NCBI GenBank assembly: GCA_028767165.1 | Contig: JARACJ010000001.1 | Span: 738,520-802,519 of the forward strand | Direction: 5' to 3' | Length of the DNA: 64,000 bases | Origin: Proteobacteria bacterium DTSAM18 | GTDB taxonomy: Bacteria; Myxococcota_A; UBA796; GCA-2862545 | Notes under the pieces: generated by a model | What the model was told of the DNA's origin: nothing | Databases searched by the model: none | Seen by the model: the letters and a program-made list of their open reading frames with translations, nothing else | Shown here: positions 1-8,159 of the stretch, in pieces | How positions within the stretch are numbered: position 1 is the stretch's first letter | How the letters are laid out: each line of letters opens with the position of its first letter | Made by a program: the position numbers and the translations under genes

Positions 1-1
1 G

Positions 2-1288
2 CCGCAGCCCATGTTCCGGGTGCTCGTGGCGCCCAGCGAGACCCAGCAGATGCAGGTGGCCATCCGTGCCGCCCTGATGGTGGCCGAGGCTCGCTCGCAG
101 GTGCTCCTCGTGGCGCCGGATCGGGGCACCGCGAGGGCGCTGTATGCCCACTGGGAGCCGATCTTCACCGAGGCCGGCCATGCGTCGATGCTCCTCGAGG
201 ACGTGGCCGAGCGTCAGCAGCGGGAGGCCCTGCGCAAGGGCGACGTCGCGCTCGCGGTGGCGATTCCCAGCTTCCTGCAGAAGCCCCAGGAGTGGCGTCG
301 GCTCGGGCTCGTCATCGTGCAGGAGGCCGAGAACTACGGCGCCAACCTGTCGAAGGCCCGGGCCCTGCGCACGCCCAAGCCCGACGTGCTGGTGATCCCC
401 ACCACCACGCTGCCCGTGCAGCGCATGTTCGATGCCTACGCCTCCCTCGACATCTCGCTCCTCACGAGCCCGGTGCGTCCCCGCGGCGCGGCCCGTAGCC
501 GAACGTTCCTGCCCGAGGAGCGCGCCGAGGCCTACAACGCGGTCAGCGAAGCAGTCGCTCGTGGCGTGCCGGCGGTAGTGGCGTTTCCGACCACCCGCGA
601 GGGTCTCGATCTCGTCGATCTGGAGCAGGCCGAGGCCTGGGCGCGGGCCATCGCCCGCAAGGTGCCCGAGGGGGCCCGGGTGGCGGTGCTGCACTCCTCG
701 CTGCCGGTGCCCGAGATCCAGCGCATCCTCAACGACTTCTCGGAGCGGCGGGTGGATGTGCTCGTCAGCAGCGCGAAGGTGGAGTTCCTGGCGGAGGTGC
801 CCAAGGGCACGGTGCTCCTGGTTGAGCAGGCCGATCGGATGCCGCCACGGCGCCTCCTGGAGCTCCGGGGCATGGTGCTCGGCAGGGGCACCATGCACAT
901 GCTGTTGTCCGAGGCCCTCGAAGACGAGCAGCGCAAGGCGTTCTTCCGGGATCTGCACACCGGCATCGAGGAGTCCCAGATGGTCCAGCGCCATCCGCAC
1001 TACTTCGAGGCGGATGGTCAGCTCACGGGCCGTGAGCAGCCCGGCTTCCGCTGGGCCAACCTCGGCACCGACATGGCCCTGCTGGTGGCGGCCCGCAAGG
1101 CGGTCCACGAGCTCCTCCGGAGCGATCCCGGCCTGCAGGATCCGAAGCACGCTCGGCTGGTCCGCTGGTCACGTGCGGTCTGGCCCCGCATCTACAGCTC
1201 GTCGAACCCGCTGCCCCGGCCCCGCAAGGCACCCGTCAAGCGTCGTCGCAGGCGCAGGCGCAAGCGCTCGGTGGGCAGCAAGTCCTGA
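2..1288 (+). CDS. RecG-fold helicase-like protein lacking ATPase motifs (5' end outside window)
   Basis: The reading frame is open to the left edge and the first ATG (11) has no ribosome binding site, so the gene probably starts upstream. The visible part aligns almost without gaps to the two RecA-like domains of RecG. Where RecG has Walker A GSGKT this protein has ETQQM (residues 10-14 from ATG 11), the DEQH box is QEAE (104-107), motif III TAT is TTT (131-133), and the QLRGRVGR motif VI is altered to ELRGMVLGRG (284-293). The DNA-motor fold is therefore retained while ATP binding and hydrolysis look lost. The C-terminus is a run of Arg/Lys suited to nucleic acid or ribosome contact. A structural or regulatory RecG paralog is the best reading; the function is unknown. 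It converges on the hydrolase gene with an 11-base gap. Confidence 0.7.
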   Translation, partial: PQPMFRVLVAPSETQQMQVAIRAALMVAEARSQVLLVAPDRGTARALYAHWEPIFTEAGHASMLLEDVAERQQREALRKGDVALAVAIPSFLQKPQEWRRLGLVIVQEAENYGANLSKARALRTPKPDVLVIPTTTLPVQRMFDAYASLDISLLTSPVRPRGAARSRTFLPEERAEAYNAVSEAVARGVPAVVAFPTTREGLDLVDLEQAEAWARAIARKVPEGARVAVLHSSLPVPEIQRILNDFSERRVDVLVSSAKVEFLAEVPKGTVLLVEQADRMPPRRLLELRGMVLGRGTMHMLLSEALEDEQRKAFFRDLHTGIEESQMVQRHPHYFEADGQLTGREQPGFRWANLGTDMALLVAARKAVHELLRSDPGLQDPKHARLVRWSRAVWPRIYSSSNPLPRPRKAPVKRRRRRRRKRSVGSKS

Positions 1289-1299
1289 GAACGCCCGCG

Positions 1300-2205
1300 C
1301 TACGCACCGACGCGTGGCGCGGGGGTCAGCAGGTCGTGCTCCGCCAGGAACCGCTCCAGGCGGGCGTTGATCTGCTCCGCGTGCTCGACCACGGCGGCGT
1401 GGCTGCCTCTGGGCACGATCTCGAGCTCGGCGTCCGGGATCTCCCGGGCCATGGTCTTGGCGGCCTCCAGGGGAGTGAACAGGTCGTGTTCGGCCCCGAA
1501 GACGAGGCTGGGCACGCGGACCTGGGGCAGGAGCGCGGCGAGGTCGTGGTCGCCCATCTGTTCGACCATGCGCATGAAGAGCCGGACGTCCATGTGGCTG
1601 AGGTGCTCGAGGTAGCGTTCGACGTCGGTGCGCTCGGCGCGCTCCGGGCTCACGACCCGGCTGACCCGGCCGAGGTCGTAGGCGAAGGGGCTCGCATACA
1701 GGGGCTGCAGCAGGCGGCGCTGGGCCCGTGAGGTCTGCTTGGCGGTCTGGGCGAGGCGGCGGATGACGGCCCCGGAGCCCTTGAAGTTCATGAAGGTGTC
1801 GAGGGGGCGGCCGTACGTGCCGAACATCAGCGCGAGGGCCCGTACCCGCTCGGGCTGCTGGTGGTAGGCCTCGAGGATGACCTGGCAGCCCATGGAGTGG
1901 CCGAGCAGCAGGGCCGGCTCCTGCACTCCGAGGGCGTCGAGCACGGTGAACATGTCGCGGGCGCAGCGTGGGATCGACAGGTCGGCGCTGGGGATGTCGG
2001 CAGGCACACCGGAGCGGCCGTGGCCCCGGTAGTCCCACATGATGATCCGGTGGGTGTGCCGGAAGTGTTGCGCGATGTGCTTCCAGAAGAACGTGGAGAC
2101 GCCCACGCCGTTGCAGAACACCATGACCGGGCCGTGGCCGAGGGTGCGCCAGTACAGCTGCAGGCCGTCGTCTGCAGGGGTGAAGCCGGTGCGGATGTCG
2201 CTCAC
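1300..2205 (-). CDS. alpha/beta hydrolase
   Basis: This is a 301-residue alpha/beta hydrolase. The nucleophile elbow GHSMG is at residues 102-106 (Ser104), the acidic residue is probably Asp241 in AEHDLFTP, and the catalytic His is His269 in RGSHAAVVEH. An oxyanion-region CNGVG lies near residue 31 and WDYRGHGRSG at 57-66 is typical of the family. All three catalytic residues are present, so it should be active on an ester, lactone, peroxide or similar substrate that cannot be read from sequence. There is no signal peptide, so it is probably cytoplasmic. It is the last gene of the leftward chaperone-like cluster, 88 bases after the TPR/zincin-like gene, and may be cotranscribed with it. Confidence 0.85.
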   Translation of the reverse strand: MSDIRTGFTPADDGLQLYWRTLGHGPVMVFCNGVGVSTFFWKHIAQHFRHTHRIIMWDYRGHGRSGVPADIPSADLSIPRCARDMFTVLDALGVQEPALLLGHSMGCQVILEAYHQQPERVRALALMFGTYGRPLDTFMNFKGSGAVIRRLAQTAKQTSRAQRRLLQPLYASPFAYDLGRVSRVVSPERAERTDVERYLEHLSHMDVRLFMRMVEQMGDHDLAALLPQVRVPSLVFGAEHDLFTPLEAAKTMAREIPDAELEIVPRGSHAAVVEHAEQINARLERFLAEHDLLTPAPRVGA

Positions 2206-2293
2206 GGGGGCCTCCCTGGAAGGTGGTGCGGTCGTGGGGGCGGCAGTGGCCGTTGTACCGCAGATCCAGGGGGTTGGGGCGTGCGGGCCGTGT

Positions 2294-3079
2294 TCAGGCT
2301 TCCAGCGCGGCGTCGACGGGCACGGCGTACAGCTCGATGTACTCTTCGAGCTCCCGGATCACGCTCATCCGCAGGGCGGTGAGGACGTCTTCGCGGTTGT
2401 GCATGAAGCGCGCGATGTTGGCGCGGAACAGCACGACGCAGGGCGTGGAGAAGCCCTGGCCCGGACGGGGCACGACGATGTGGCCGAGCAGCTCGGAGGG
2501 ACTCACCGGCGGATCGTACTGGGCGCAGATGTCGAGGCTGGGAACCTCTTCGATGGTGACGGGCAGCGCGGCCAACCAGGGACCCGCCAGGGAGTCTTCG
2601 TCTGCTGCCTCGTGGAGCAGCGTGATCGCCTCCTCGGGGGCCAGCGGGGCGGGCATGGGGTACCAGGTGGACAGCTGCCATGCCCGGACGTAGTCGCGCA
2701 TGGCGCCGCGCTGATCGCCCCGGCGCTCACGAACGAGCGCACGGCCATAGGCGGCGTCTGCGTTCTGGTGATCGAGGCGCACGGCCTTGGCGAAGTGTTT
2801 CGCCGCTTCGTCCACGCGGCCCTGATCGAAGCACAGCACGCCGATCCCGCTCCAGACCCTGCTTGCAGTGGGGTGTTGCATGGCAAGACGGCGGAACTGT
2901 CGCTCTGCAACGTCGTGACGATGCAGGTGCCGGTGGGCCTCGGCCTGGATGAGGCCGGCCTCGAGGTGTGTCGGACGGGCACTGAGGACCGCTTGACACT
3001 GGAGAAGCGCAACTTCGAACTGGCCTTGCTGAAAGGCAGCTTCGGCGAGCTCGAGATGGTGAGCGACGTCGATGTTCAT
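2294..3079 (-). CDS. TPR protein with C-terminal zincin-like domain lacking HExxH
   Basis: Residues 5-135 form about four TPR-like helical hairpins with A-x-x-x-A patterns such as VDEAAKHFAKAVRLD. Residues 175-255 resemble the minimal metallopeptidase family PF06262: EEVPSLD, the LLGH strand, VVLFRANIARF, then the active-site helix. That helix reads VIRELEEYIEL, so the zinc motif HExxH has become RELEE (242-246) and both histidines are missing. The domain is thus probably a non-catalytic binding module. The ATG overlaps the stop of the upstream J-like gene (ATGA at 3076-3079), which implies translational coupling. No signal peptide is seen. The family assignment of the C-terminal domain rests on motif reading only. 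Confidence 0.65.
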   Translation of the reverse strand: MNIDVAHHLELAEAAFQQGQFEVALLQCQAVLSARPTHLEAGLIQAEAHRHLHRHDVAERQFRRLAMQHPTASRVWSGIGVLCFDQGRVDEAAKHFAKAVRLDHQNADAAYGRALVRERRGDQRGAMRDYVRAWQLSTWYPMPAPLAPEEAITLLHEAADEDSLAGPWLAALPVTIEEVPSLDICAQYDPPVSPSELLGHIVVPRPGQGFSTPCVVLFRANIARFMHNREDVLTALRMSVIRELEEYIELYAVPVDAALEA

Positions 3080-4323
3080 GGGAGCCCTTGCAGAGGAAAG
3101 CGGTGGATGAGCACCTGGCCGTTGTCTCCAGGCTGAAAGGATAGCTCAGGAACCAGGTTGCGGATGCACTGAAATGCTTCGGGGGAGGCGTCCGTCGAAA
3201 ACGAGAAACCCTGGGGCCTGCCGAATCCGTCCACGTGGATGTCGAGGTGCTCAGGCAGTGGGGCGGGTGTCGACTGCAGGCACTGGAGCAGGGAAGGGTG
3301 CTGCCCCAGCTCGGAGGTGACGACCTGGGGCGCCAGGGGGGCGGTCTCGATGCGTGTGTTGTTGCCGAGCAACCAGCCGGCCGCCACCAGCATGATGGCG
3401 AGGGAGCCGAAGATCATCCAGCGAGGCCAGCGGATCGTCTCGGCCGGTTCGTGGTGCACGCGGAAGGAGAAGCACGCGGAGTCGCCGGCGTTGCTCAGGC
3501 TCAGCACGCACAGCTGGGTGGTGGAGGTCATGTAGGCGGGGTCGAAGCGCACGGTGAGCTGGTGGCGTCCAGGCTCCAGGTTGATGCGACGCCCATCGAG
3601 GGGGATCATGGCCGCGTGGTCGGACTCGAGGAGACCCTGCCAGCAGGCCGTACCCCGGACGAGCACGCCGACCTGGATCTGCAGGGGCTTGTCGCCCCGT
3701 AGCAGGACGTCGCGGGCCCGCGGTGGGCCGAGGGCGACGATGTGGGCCTCGTCGTTGTGCTCGGGGTTCGGGGGGAACGCCTCGGTGAGGGCGAGGGACT
3801 GGGTCTCCGGATCGAACGGCGGCAGGGAGTAGGAGGCCTCCCGGTCGAGCTTGCGTCGCTTGGCGTCGTACAGGGCGCGCTGGGCGGGATCACCGAGGAT
3901 CTTCCAGGCAGCCTGGACCCGGCCAGGGTCGTCCGATGCCTGATCCGCCTGTCGGTAGGCGCTCTCGAGCTCGGAGAAGCTGGCGTGCTCGGTGACCTCG
4001 AGGATGTCGTACAGGTTCTCGGTGGTGTCGAGGACGGGAAGATCGTTCGGGTCGACGGTGCGGGGGGTGACCCGCTGGCGCTGCTCGAGGGCCTGTCGGA
4101 TCGCACCGAACGCCTCGTGCAGGTGCTCGGCCTCCATCGCGAGACGTGGCTCGTGCAGGTGACGCTCCAGATACACGCGACGGCTCTCGAGGGCGTGCAG
4201 TGCCGATGCGAGCGAGTCCGAGGGCTGGATGCCCAGGTAGGACTCGAGATCGGAGGCGCCCACCTGCCGGCAGAAGCGCTGGATGACCGGACCGTGTGCT
4301 TGGGAAGGCGAAGACTGCGGCAT
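3076..4323 (-). CDS. J-like domain membrane protein without the HPD motif
   Basis: The protein has 415 residues. Residues 102-157 read as a J domain, with NLYDILEV, the helix ELESAYRQADQ and the DPAQRALYD end, but the loop that should contain HPD is only ASDDPG. It should therefore not stimulate an Hsp70 in the classical way. Residues 24-80 look like a second, more diverged J-like helical pair. A beta-rich segment follows (about 190-295), then one transmembrane helix at 302-320, and a C-terminal domain with paired cysteines similar to the AgmX/TonB-like C-terminal fold. It lies 75 bases after an Hsp70-like gene and overlaps the TPR/zincin-like gene, so it may be a membrane partner of those proteins. 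Confidence 0.65.
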   Translation of the reverse strand: MPQSSPSQAHGPVIQRFCRQVGASDLESYLGIQPSDSLASALHALESRRVYLERHLHEPRLAMEAEHLHEAFGAIRQALEQRQRVTPRTVDPNDLPVLDTTENLYDILEVTEHASFSELESAYRQADQASDDPGRVQAAWKILGDPAQRALYDAKRRKLDREASYSLPPFDPETQSLALTEAFPPNPEHNDEAHIVALGPPRARDVLLRGDKPLQIQVGVLVRGTACWQGLLESDHAAMIPLDGRRINLEPGRHQLTVRFDPAYMTSTTQLCVLSLSNAGDSACFSFRVHHEPAETIRWPRWMIFGSLAIMLVAAGWLLGNNTRIETAPLAPQVVTSELGQHPSLLQCLQSTPAPLPEHLDIHVDGFGRPQGFSFSTDASPEAFQCIRNLVPELSFQPGDNGQVLIHRFPLQGLP

Positions 4324-4398
4324 GACTCGGCGGATCGGGGCACCGCGTGGACGGGCCCGGGGGAGGGAGGAGGGGCGAGGGGCCCCGCGCCGCAGTGG

Positions 4399-6060
4399 CT
4401 ACTCGAGCTGGAAGGAGCGCGTGCGGCGTTCTGCACGCTGCTGTTCACTGCGGCTGAGGGATCCCCGGAATCGAATGGTAGCCTGCTGAGACGCATGCGT
4501 CTCGACATCCGTGAGTTCGATGTGCAGGCGCTGGTCCTCGTCGTACAGGTAGTTGACGTGGATCGGGGTGCCCTTGGGCCTGGGCGGCAGGTTGTTCAGC
4601 TCCACCGTGCCGATCACCTGGACATCGCTGCGGGCGGTACCGGAGCCCTCCGTGATCTCGATGCGCACGGAGGTCATGTTGTCGTAGGCGTACACGAAGC
4701 GACCTTCGAAGCGGGCCGGTGTGGGGGTGCCTTCGGGGATGAGCTCGACCACCCGCTCCGAGCGATCGGCACCGAGGACGAGCAGGCCGAGGCTGCGCTG
4801 GATGGACTCGTCGATCTGCAGATCGGTGCCGTGGCCGCCGTCGGCGAGGCCGAGTGTGGCGGTGTGGTGGCGAGCCGTGGATGGCTCCGGCGCTGCGGGC
4901 TCCGTGACCTCCGCCGGAGGTGTGGCCTCGGGCAGGGGCTCGCCGGCGGGGCGGCTCTGGGGTCGGAAGGGCTTCCAGGCGAGGGCCGGGTGGGTCTTGT
5001 CGTGGCGAAGGCAGGCAGCGAGCGCGGTGCCGAACACGAGCTTGTGCTGGGGCTGTTCGAGGGAGTCCGGGATGGCGATCACGTTCGAGATGACCTTGCG
5101 CACGGCGGCGCTGCGGATGGCCCCGCCGGACAGGACGACCTGCACATCGGTGCCCTTCTTTACGCCGCCCTTCTGCAGGGCGAAGGCCACCGCCCGGCTG
5201 ATGCGGCCGAGCAGGGAGCCGGCGGCCTGGGTGAAGGCCTCCTGGGTGAGCTCGAACTTGAACTGGCGGGAGCCCTTGCCCACGGGCAGGCTGACCTGCT
5301 CGCGGGTGGACAGCGCGTGGAAGCCGAACCGCGCGGCGTCCTGCAGGCGCTGGTGGGTGGACGCATCCACCAGCGGATCGATGCCGTGGCGCTCGGTGTA
5401 GGCGCTCGCCAGCATCTTGAGCACCACCTGCCGCAGGGCCTCGCCGCCGACGCCCACATCGGCGTGGGTGGCGCGCGTGGTGAGCTTGTGGGACTGCGTC
5501 TGCAGGACCGCGACGTCCAGGCGGGCACCGCCGAGGTCGATGACCACCATCGTGCGATCGTCGGCCAGGGTGCCGATGCCCTCGGACATGGAGGCCGCGA
5601 GGGGGGCGGGCACCAGTCTGAGCAGCTGCAGGTTGGCGAGCTCCACGATGTTGGTGAGCGCCTGGCGCTGGTTGGAGTTGAAGTCCGCGGGCACGGTGAG
5701 GGCCACGTGCTCGATGGTCTCGCCGGTGATGTCCTGGGCGTCCTCGACCAGCTTGCGCATCATCAGGGCACCGATCTCCTGGGCCGACAGCTTGTTGCCG
5801 AAGACCGAGAAGCGCCACTGGGGATCGCCGAGGTGGGCGAAGGCGTCGGTGACGATGTGATCGGTGTCGAAGGCGAAGAACTTCTCGGCCTCGGTGCCGA
5901 CCACCACGCCGTCGACGTCGTAGAAGTGGGCCACCAGCGGCGTGACGTCCTCACCCTCGGCGTTGGCGAGGACGTGGATGCCCCCGGTGGGCGCGACGTG
6001 GGCCATGGTGGCGTGGGTGGAACCGAAGTCGATCGCCAGGAAGTGCGGGATGTCGGACAT
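4399..6060 (-). CDS. Hsp70-like protein with diverged nucleotide-binding site
   Basis: The 553-residue protein follows the Hsp70 layout: actin-like ATPase domain 1-360, an acidic/proline linker around 365-395, and a substrate-binding-like beta domain to the end with no clear alpha-helical lid. The phosphate-1 motif is DFGSTHA (11-17) instead of DLGTTNS. Phosphate-2 is DLGGARLD (175-182) instead of DLGGGTFD, the catalytic Lys region (around 70) has no Lys, and NEPTAAA is replaced by PAPLAAS. SGGAIRSAAV (311-320) replaces the usual GGSTRIPxV. ATP turnover is doubtful. The gene starts 6 bases after the Hsp70-vWA fusion, so the two are probably made together and may form a pair. Confidence 0.75.
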   Translation of the reverse strand: MSDIPHFLAIDFGSTHATMAHVAPTGGIHVLANAEGEDVTPLVAHFYDVDGVVVGTEAEKFFAFDTDHIVTDAFAHLGDPQWRFSVFGNKLSAQEIGALMMRKLVEDAQDITGETIEHVALTVPADFNSNQRQALTNIVELANLQLLRLVPAPLAASMSEGIGTLADDRTMVVIDLGGARLDVAVLQTQSHKLTTRATHADVGVGGEALRQVVLKMLASAYTERHGIDPLVDASTHQRLQDAARFGFHALSTREQVSLPVGKGSRQFKFELTQEAFTQAAGSLLGRISRAVAFALQKGGVKKGTDVQVVLSGGAIRSAAVRKVISNVIAIPDSLEQPQHKLVFGTALAACLRHDKTHPALAWKPFRPQSRPAGEPLPEATPPAEVTEPAAPEPSTARHHTATLGLADGGHGTDLQIDESIQRSLGLLVLGADRSERVVELIPEGTPTPARFEGRFVYAYDNMTSVRIEITEGSGTARSDVQVIGTVELNNLPPRPKGTPIHVNYLYDEDQRLHIELTDVETHASQQATIRFRGSLSRSEQQRAERRTRSFQLE

Positions 6061-6066
6061 GCGGGT

Positions 6067-8064
6067 TCAGCTCACCGGGGCGAGGGCGGGGAGGTTGTGG
6101 TCGGAGCCCTTGATCTCGATGAGATCCTCGGAGCTGTGGAAGTTGGTGTCGGAGCTGGCGAGGCTCTTGAGCAGATCCACCCGGGCCCGGGGACCGACGC
6201 CGACCGTGATGAACTCGACGCCCCGTGCCTTCATCTGGTTGGCCTGCTCGATGAGGGACTCGTCGTTGCGCTCGATGCCATCGGTGAACAGCGCGAAGAC
6301 CATCTGGTTGTTGTTGCCGTGCAGGCTGTGGTGGGCCTCGGTGAGGGTCTGCTGCAGGTTGCCCTTGCCCATCGGGAACATGCCGTCGATGGCGGACAGC
6401 ACCCGATCGAAGTCGGTGGTGGGGAGCTGCTTGATGCCACCTGGGCAGGCCACCACGCCCACCTGGCGGCCGGGCTGCGCGAGCAGGCGCTCGACCATGT
6501 CCTTGGCGGCACGCTTGGCGGCCTTCATGGGGGCGCCGAACATGGAGCCGGAGCAGTCGATGGTGACCATCACCGAGGAGGTCTGCCCCTGGCCGAGCAC
6601 ATCCTGCAGGGAGACGTTGCCCTGGATGATGCGGAAGGGCAGGGAGGTGCCGCTGAGGACGTCGCGGGCCTCGACCTCGACGATGGCGTTGGCGTTGTAG
6701 CGGTAGGTGATCTCGAGGCGGGTCTCGCCGGCGGGGCGCGGGGGCAGGTCGTAGAACGAGAAGTGGCCGAGGATGACGCATTCCTCGGGGTTGGCGGACT
6801 CTCCCTGCACCATCCAGACGTCGATCTCGGTCTGGCCCTCGTGGGTGGTGACCAGCTGATCGAAGGACTGCTCGGTGGGGATCCGGCTGTTGCGGGGGAT
6901 GAGCTTGTGGTTGATCAGATCCGCATCGCTCAGGGTGAGCAGGCCGAGGGAGTGGGAGGTGACATCCTGGGTGCGCAGCTCGACCGGGGCCGACTCACCG
7001 CCGCGGGCGGCATTCTCGAGGCTGGCGACGATGGCGGCGCCCATGGCGATGGCCTCGTCGGGGTTGATGTCGGTGCTGGGCTCCTTGTCGAACGCGGCCT
7101 TCAGCATCTTGCGGATCATCGGCATGCGGGTGGAGCCGCCGGCGAGGAGCACCTTGTCGACCGAGCCGAGATCCACGCCGGCATCCTGCAGGACCTCCAT
7201 GGTGAGATCGTGGCACCGCTGCACGAGGGGAGCGGAGAGCACCTCGAACTCGTCCCGGGTGAGGGTGGTCTGCAGGACCTTGCCGTCGAACTCGTGGAAG
7301 ATGTTGCGGCGGGGACGCCGGGACAGGCTGAGCTTGGCGGCGGAGCACTTGCCGCGCAGCTCCTGGGCGCTGGTGGGGTCGGACAGGGGATCGACGCCGT
7401 GGGTCTGCTGGAAGGTGCGGGCGACGTAGGCGATGATGATGTCGTCCCAGTCCTTGCCGCCGAGCTGGTGGTCGCCACGGGTGGCGATGACGTTGATCTC
7501 CTGGTGGCCGAGGTCGACGAGGGTGACGTCGAAGGTGCCGCCGCCGAGGTCGAACACGAGGACCCGGCTCGACTCGCCCATGTGATCGAGGCCGTAGGCG
7601 AAGGCGGCCGCCGTGGGCTCGTTGAGCAGGGCGAGGACGTCGAAGCCCGCGAGCTGGCCCGCCTTGAGGGTGGCGCGGCGCTGCTTGTCGTTGAAGTAGG
7701 CGGGCACCGTGATGACCGCGCGCTCCACGGGGTGGCCGAGCCGCAGCTCCACATCGTGCTTGAGCTTGGCGAGGATGAAGTGGGACAGCTCGGTGGCGCT
7801 GTAGTCGCGGCCCTTCCAGGTGCGCTTGAAGCCATCGTCGCCCATGTGGCGCTTGACGAACTTGATGACCTGTTCGGGGTACAGGGTGGAGGCCTGTTCG
7901 GCGTAGTTGCCGACCACGACGTCGTCGCCCTCGAACAGGATCACCGACGGCGTGATGCGCTCCCCCTCGATGTTGGGGAGGACTTCCGGCTGCCCCTGGG
8001 CGTTCAGGTGCGCGACGGTCGAGAAAGTGGTGCCAAGGTCGATGCCGACCGCGTACGGGGTCAT
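6067..8064 (-). CDS. Hsp70 fused to a C-terminal von Willebrand factor A domain
   Basis: Residues 1-360 are a well-conserved DnaK-type ATPase domain with GIDLGTTFS (7-15), a Lys in VIKFVKRHMG, NEPTAAAFAYG (148-158), FDLGGGTFDV (171-180) and LLAGGSTRMP (306-315). Residues 362-480 resemble the beta substrate-binding subdomain. Instead of the alpha lid, residues 495-650 form a vWA domain with the metal-site motif DCSGS (503-507) and FTDGIE (593-598); the usual middle Thr is not obvious (GKGNL). At 665 residues it is a complete fusion, not a frameshift. It is the first gene of the leftward operon. The ATPase should be active, and the vWA domain suggests metal-dependent docking to a partner protein. 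Confidence 0.88.
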   Translation of the reverse strand: MTPYAVGIDLGTTFSTVAHLNAQGQPEVLPNIEGERITPSVILFEGDDVVVGNYAEQASTLYPEQVIKFVKRHMGDDGFKRTWKGRDYSATELSHFILAKLKHDVELRLGHPVERAVITVPAYFNDKQRRATLKAGQLAGFDVLALLNEPTAAAFAYGLDHMGESSRVLVFDLGGGTFDVTLVDLGHQEINVIATRGDHQLGGKDWDDIIIAYVARTFQQTHGVDPLSDPTSAQELRGKCSAAKLSLSRRPRRNIFHEFDGKVLQTTLTRDEFEVLSAPLVQRCHDLTMEVLQDAGVDLGSVDKVLLAGGSTRMPMIRKMLKAAFDKEPSTDINPDEAIAMGAAIVASLENAARGGESAPVELRTQDVTSHSLGLLTLSDADLINHKLIPRNSRIPTEQSFDQLVTTHEGQTEIDVWMVQGESANPEECVILGHFSFYDLPPRPAGETRLEITYRYNANAIVEVEARDVLSGTSLPFRIIQGNVSLQDVLGQGQTSSVMVTIDCSGSMFGAPMKAAKRAAKDMVERLLAQPGRQVGVVACPGGIKQLPTTDFDRVLSAIDGMFPMGKGNLQQTLTEAHHSLHGNNNQMVFALFTDGIERNDESLIEQANQMKARGVEFITVGVGPRARVDLLKSLASSDTNFHSSEDLIEIKGSDHNLPALAPVS

Positions 8065-8119
8065 GCGCGCCCGCTCCTGGTGCTCGAAGGAGGGAAGACG
8101 GTGATCAAAGGTCTCGGGG

Positions 8120-8127
8120 AGTATACA
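8120..8127. promoter_or_regulatory. candidate -10 element in divergent hsp70-vWA / maf spacer
   Basis: The 95-base gap between the divergent genes contains AGTATACA. It reads TATACA toward maf and TATACT toward the chaperone operon. No good -35 hexamer is visible in either direction, so this is only a suggestion. Confidence 0.25.
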
Positions 8128-8159
8128 AGAGGCGGCACGACCGCCCTACCGGAGGAAGG

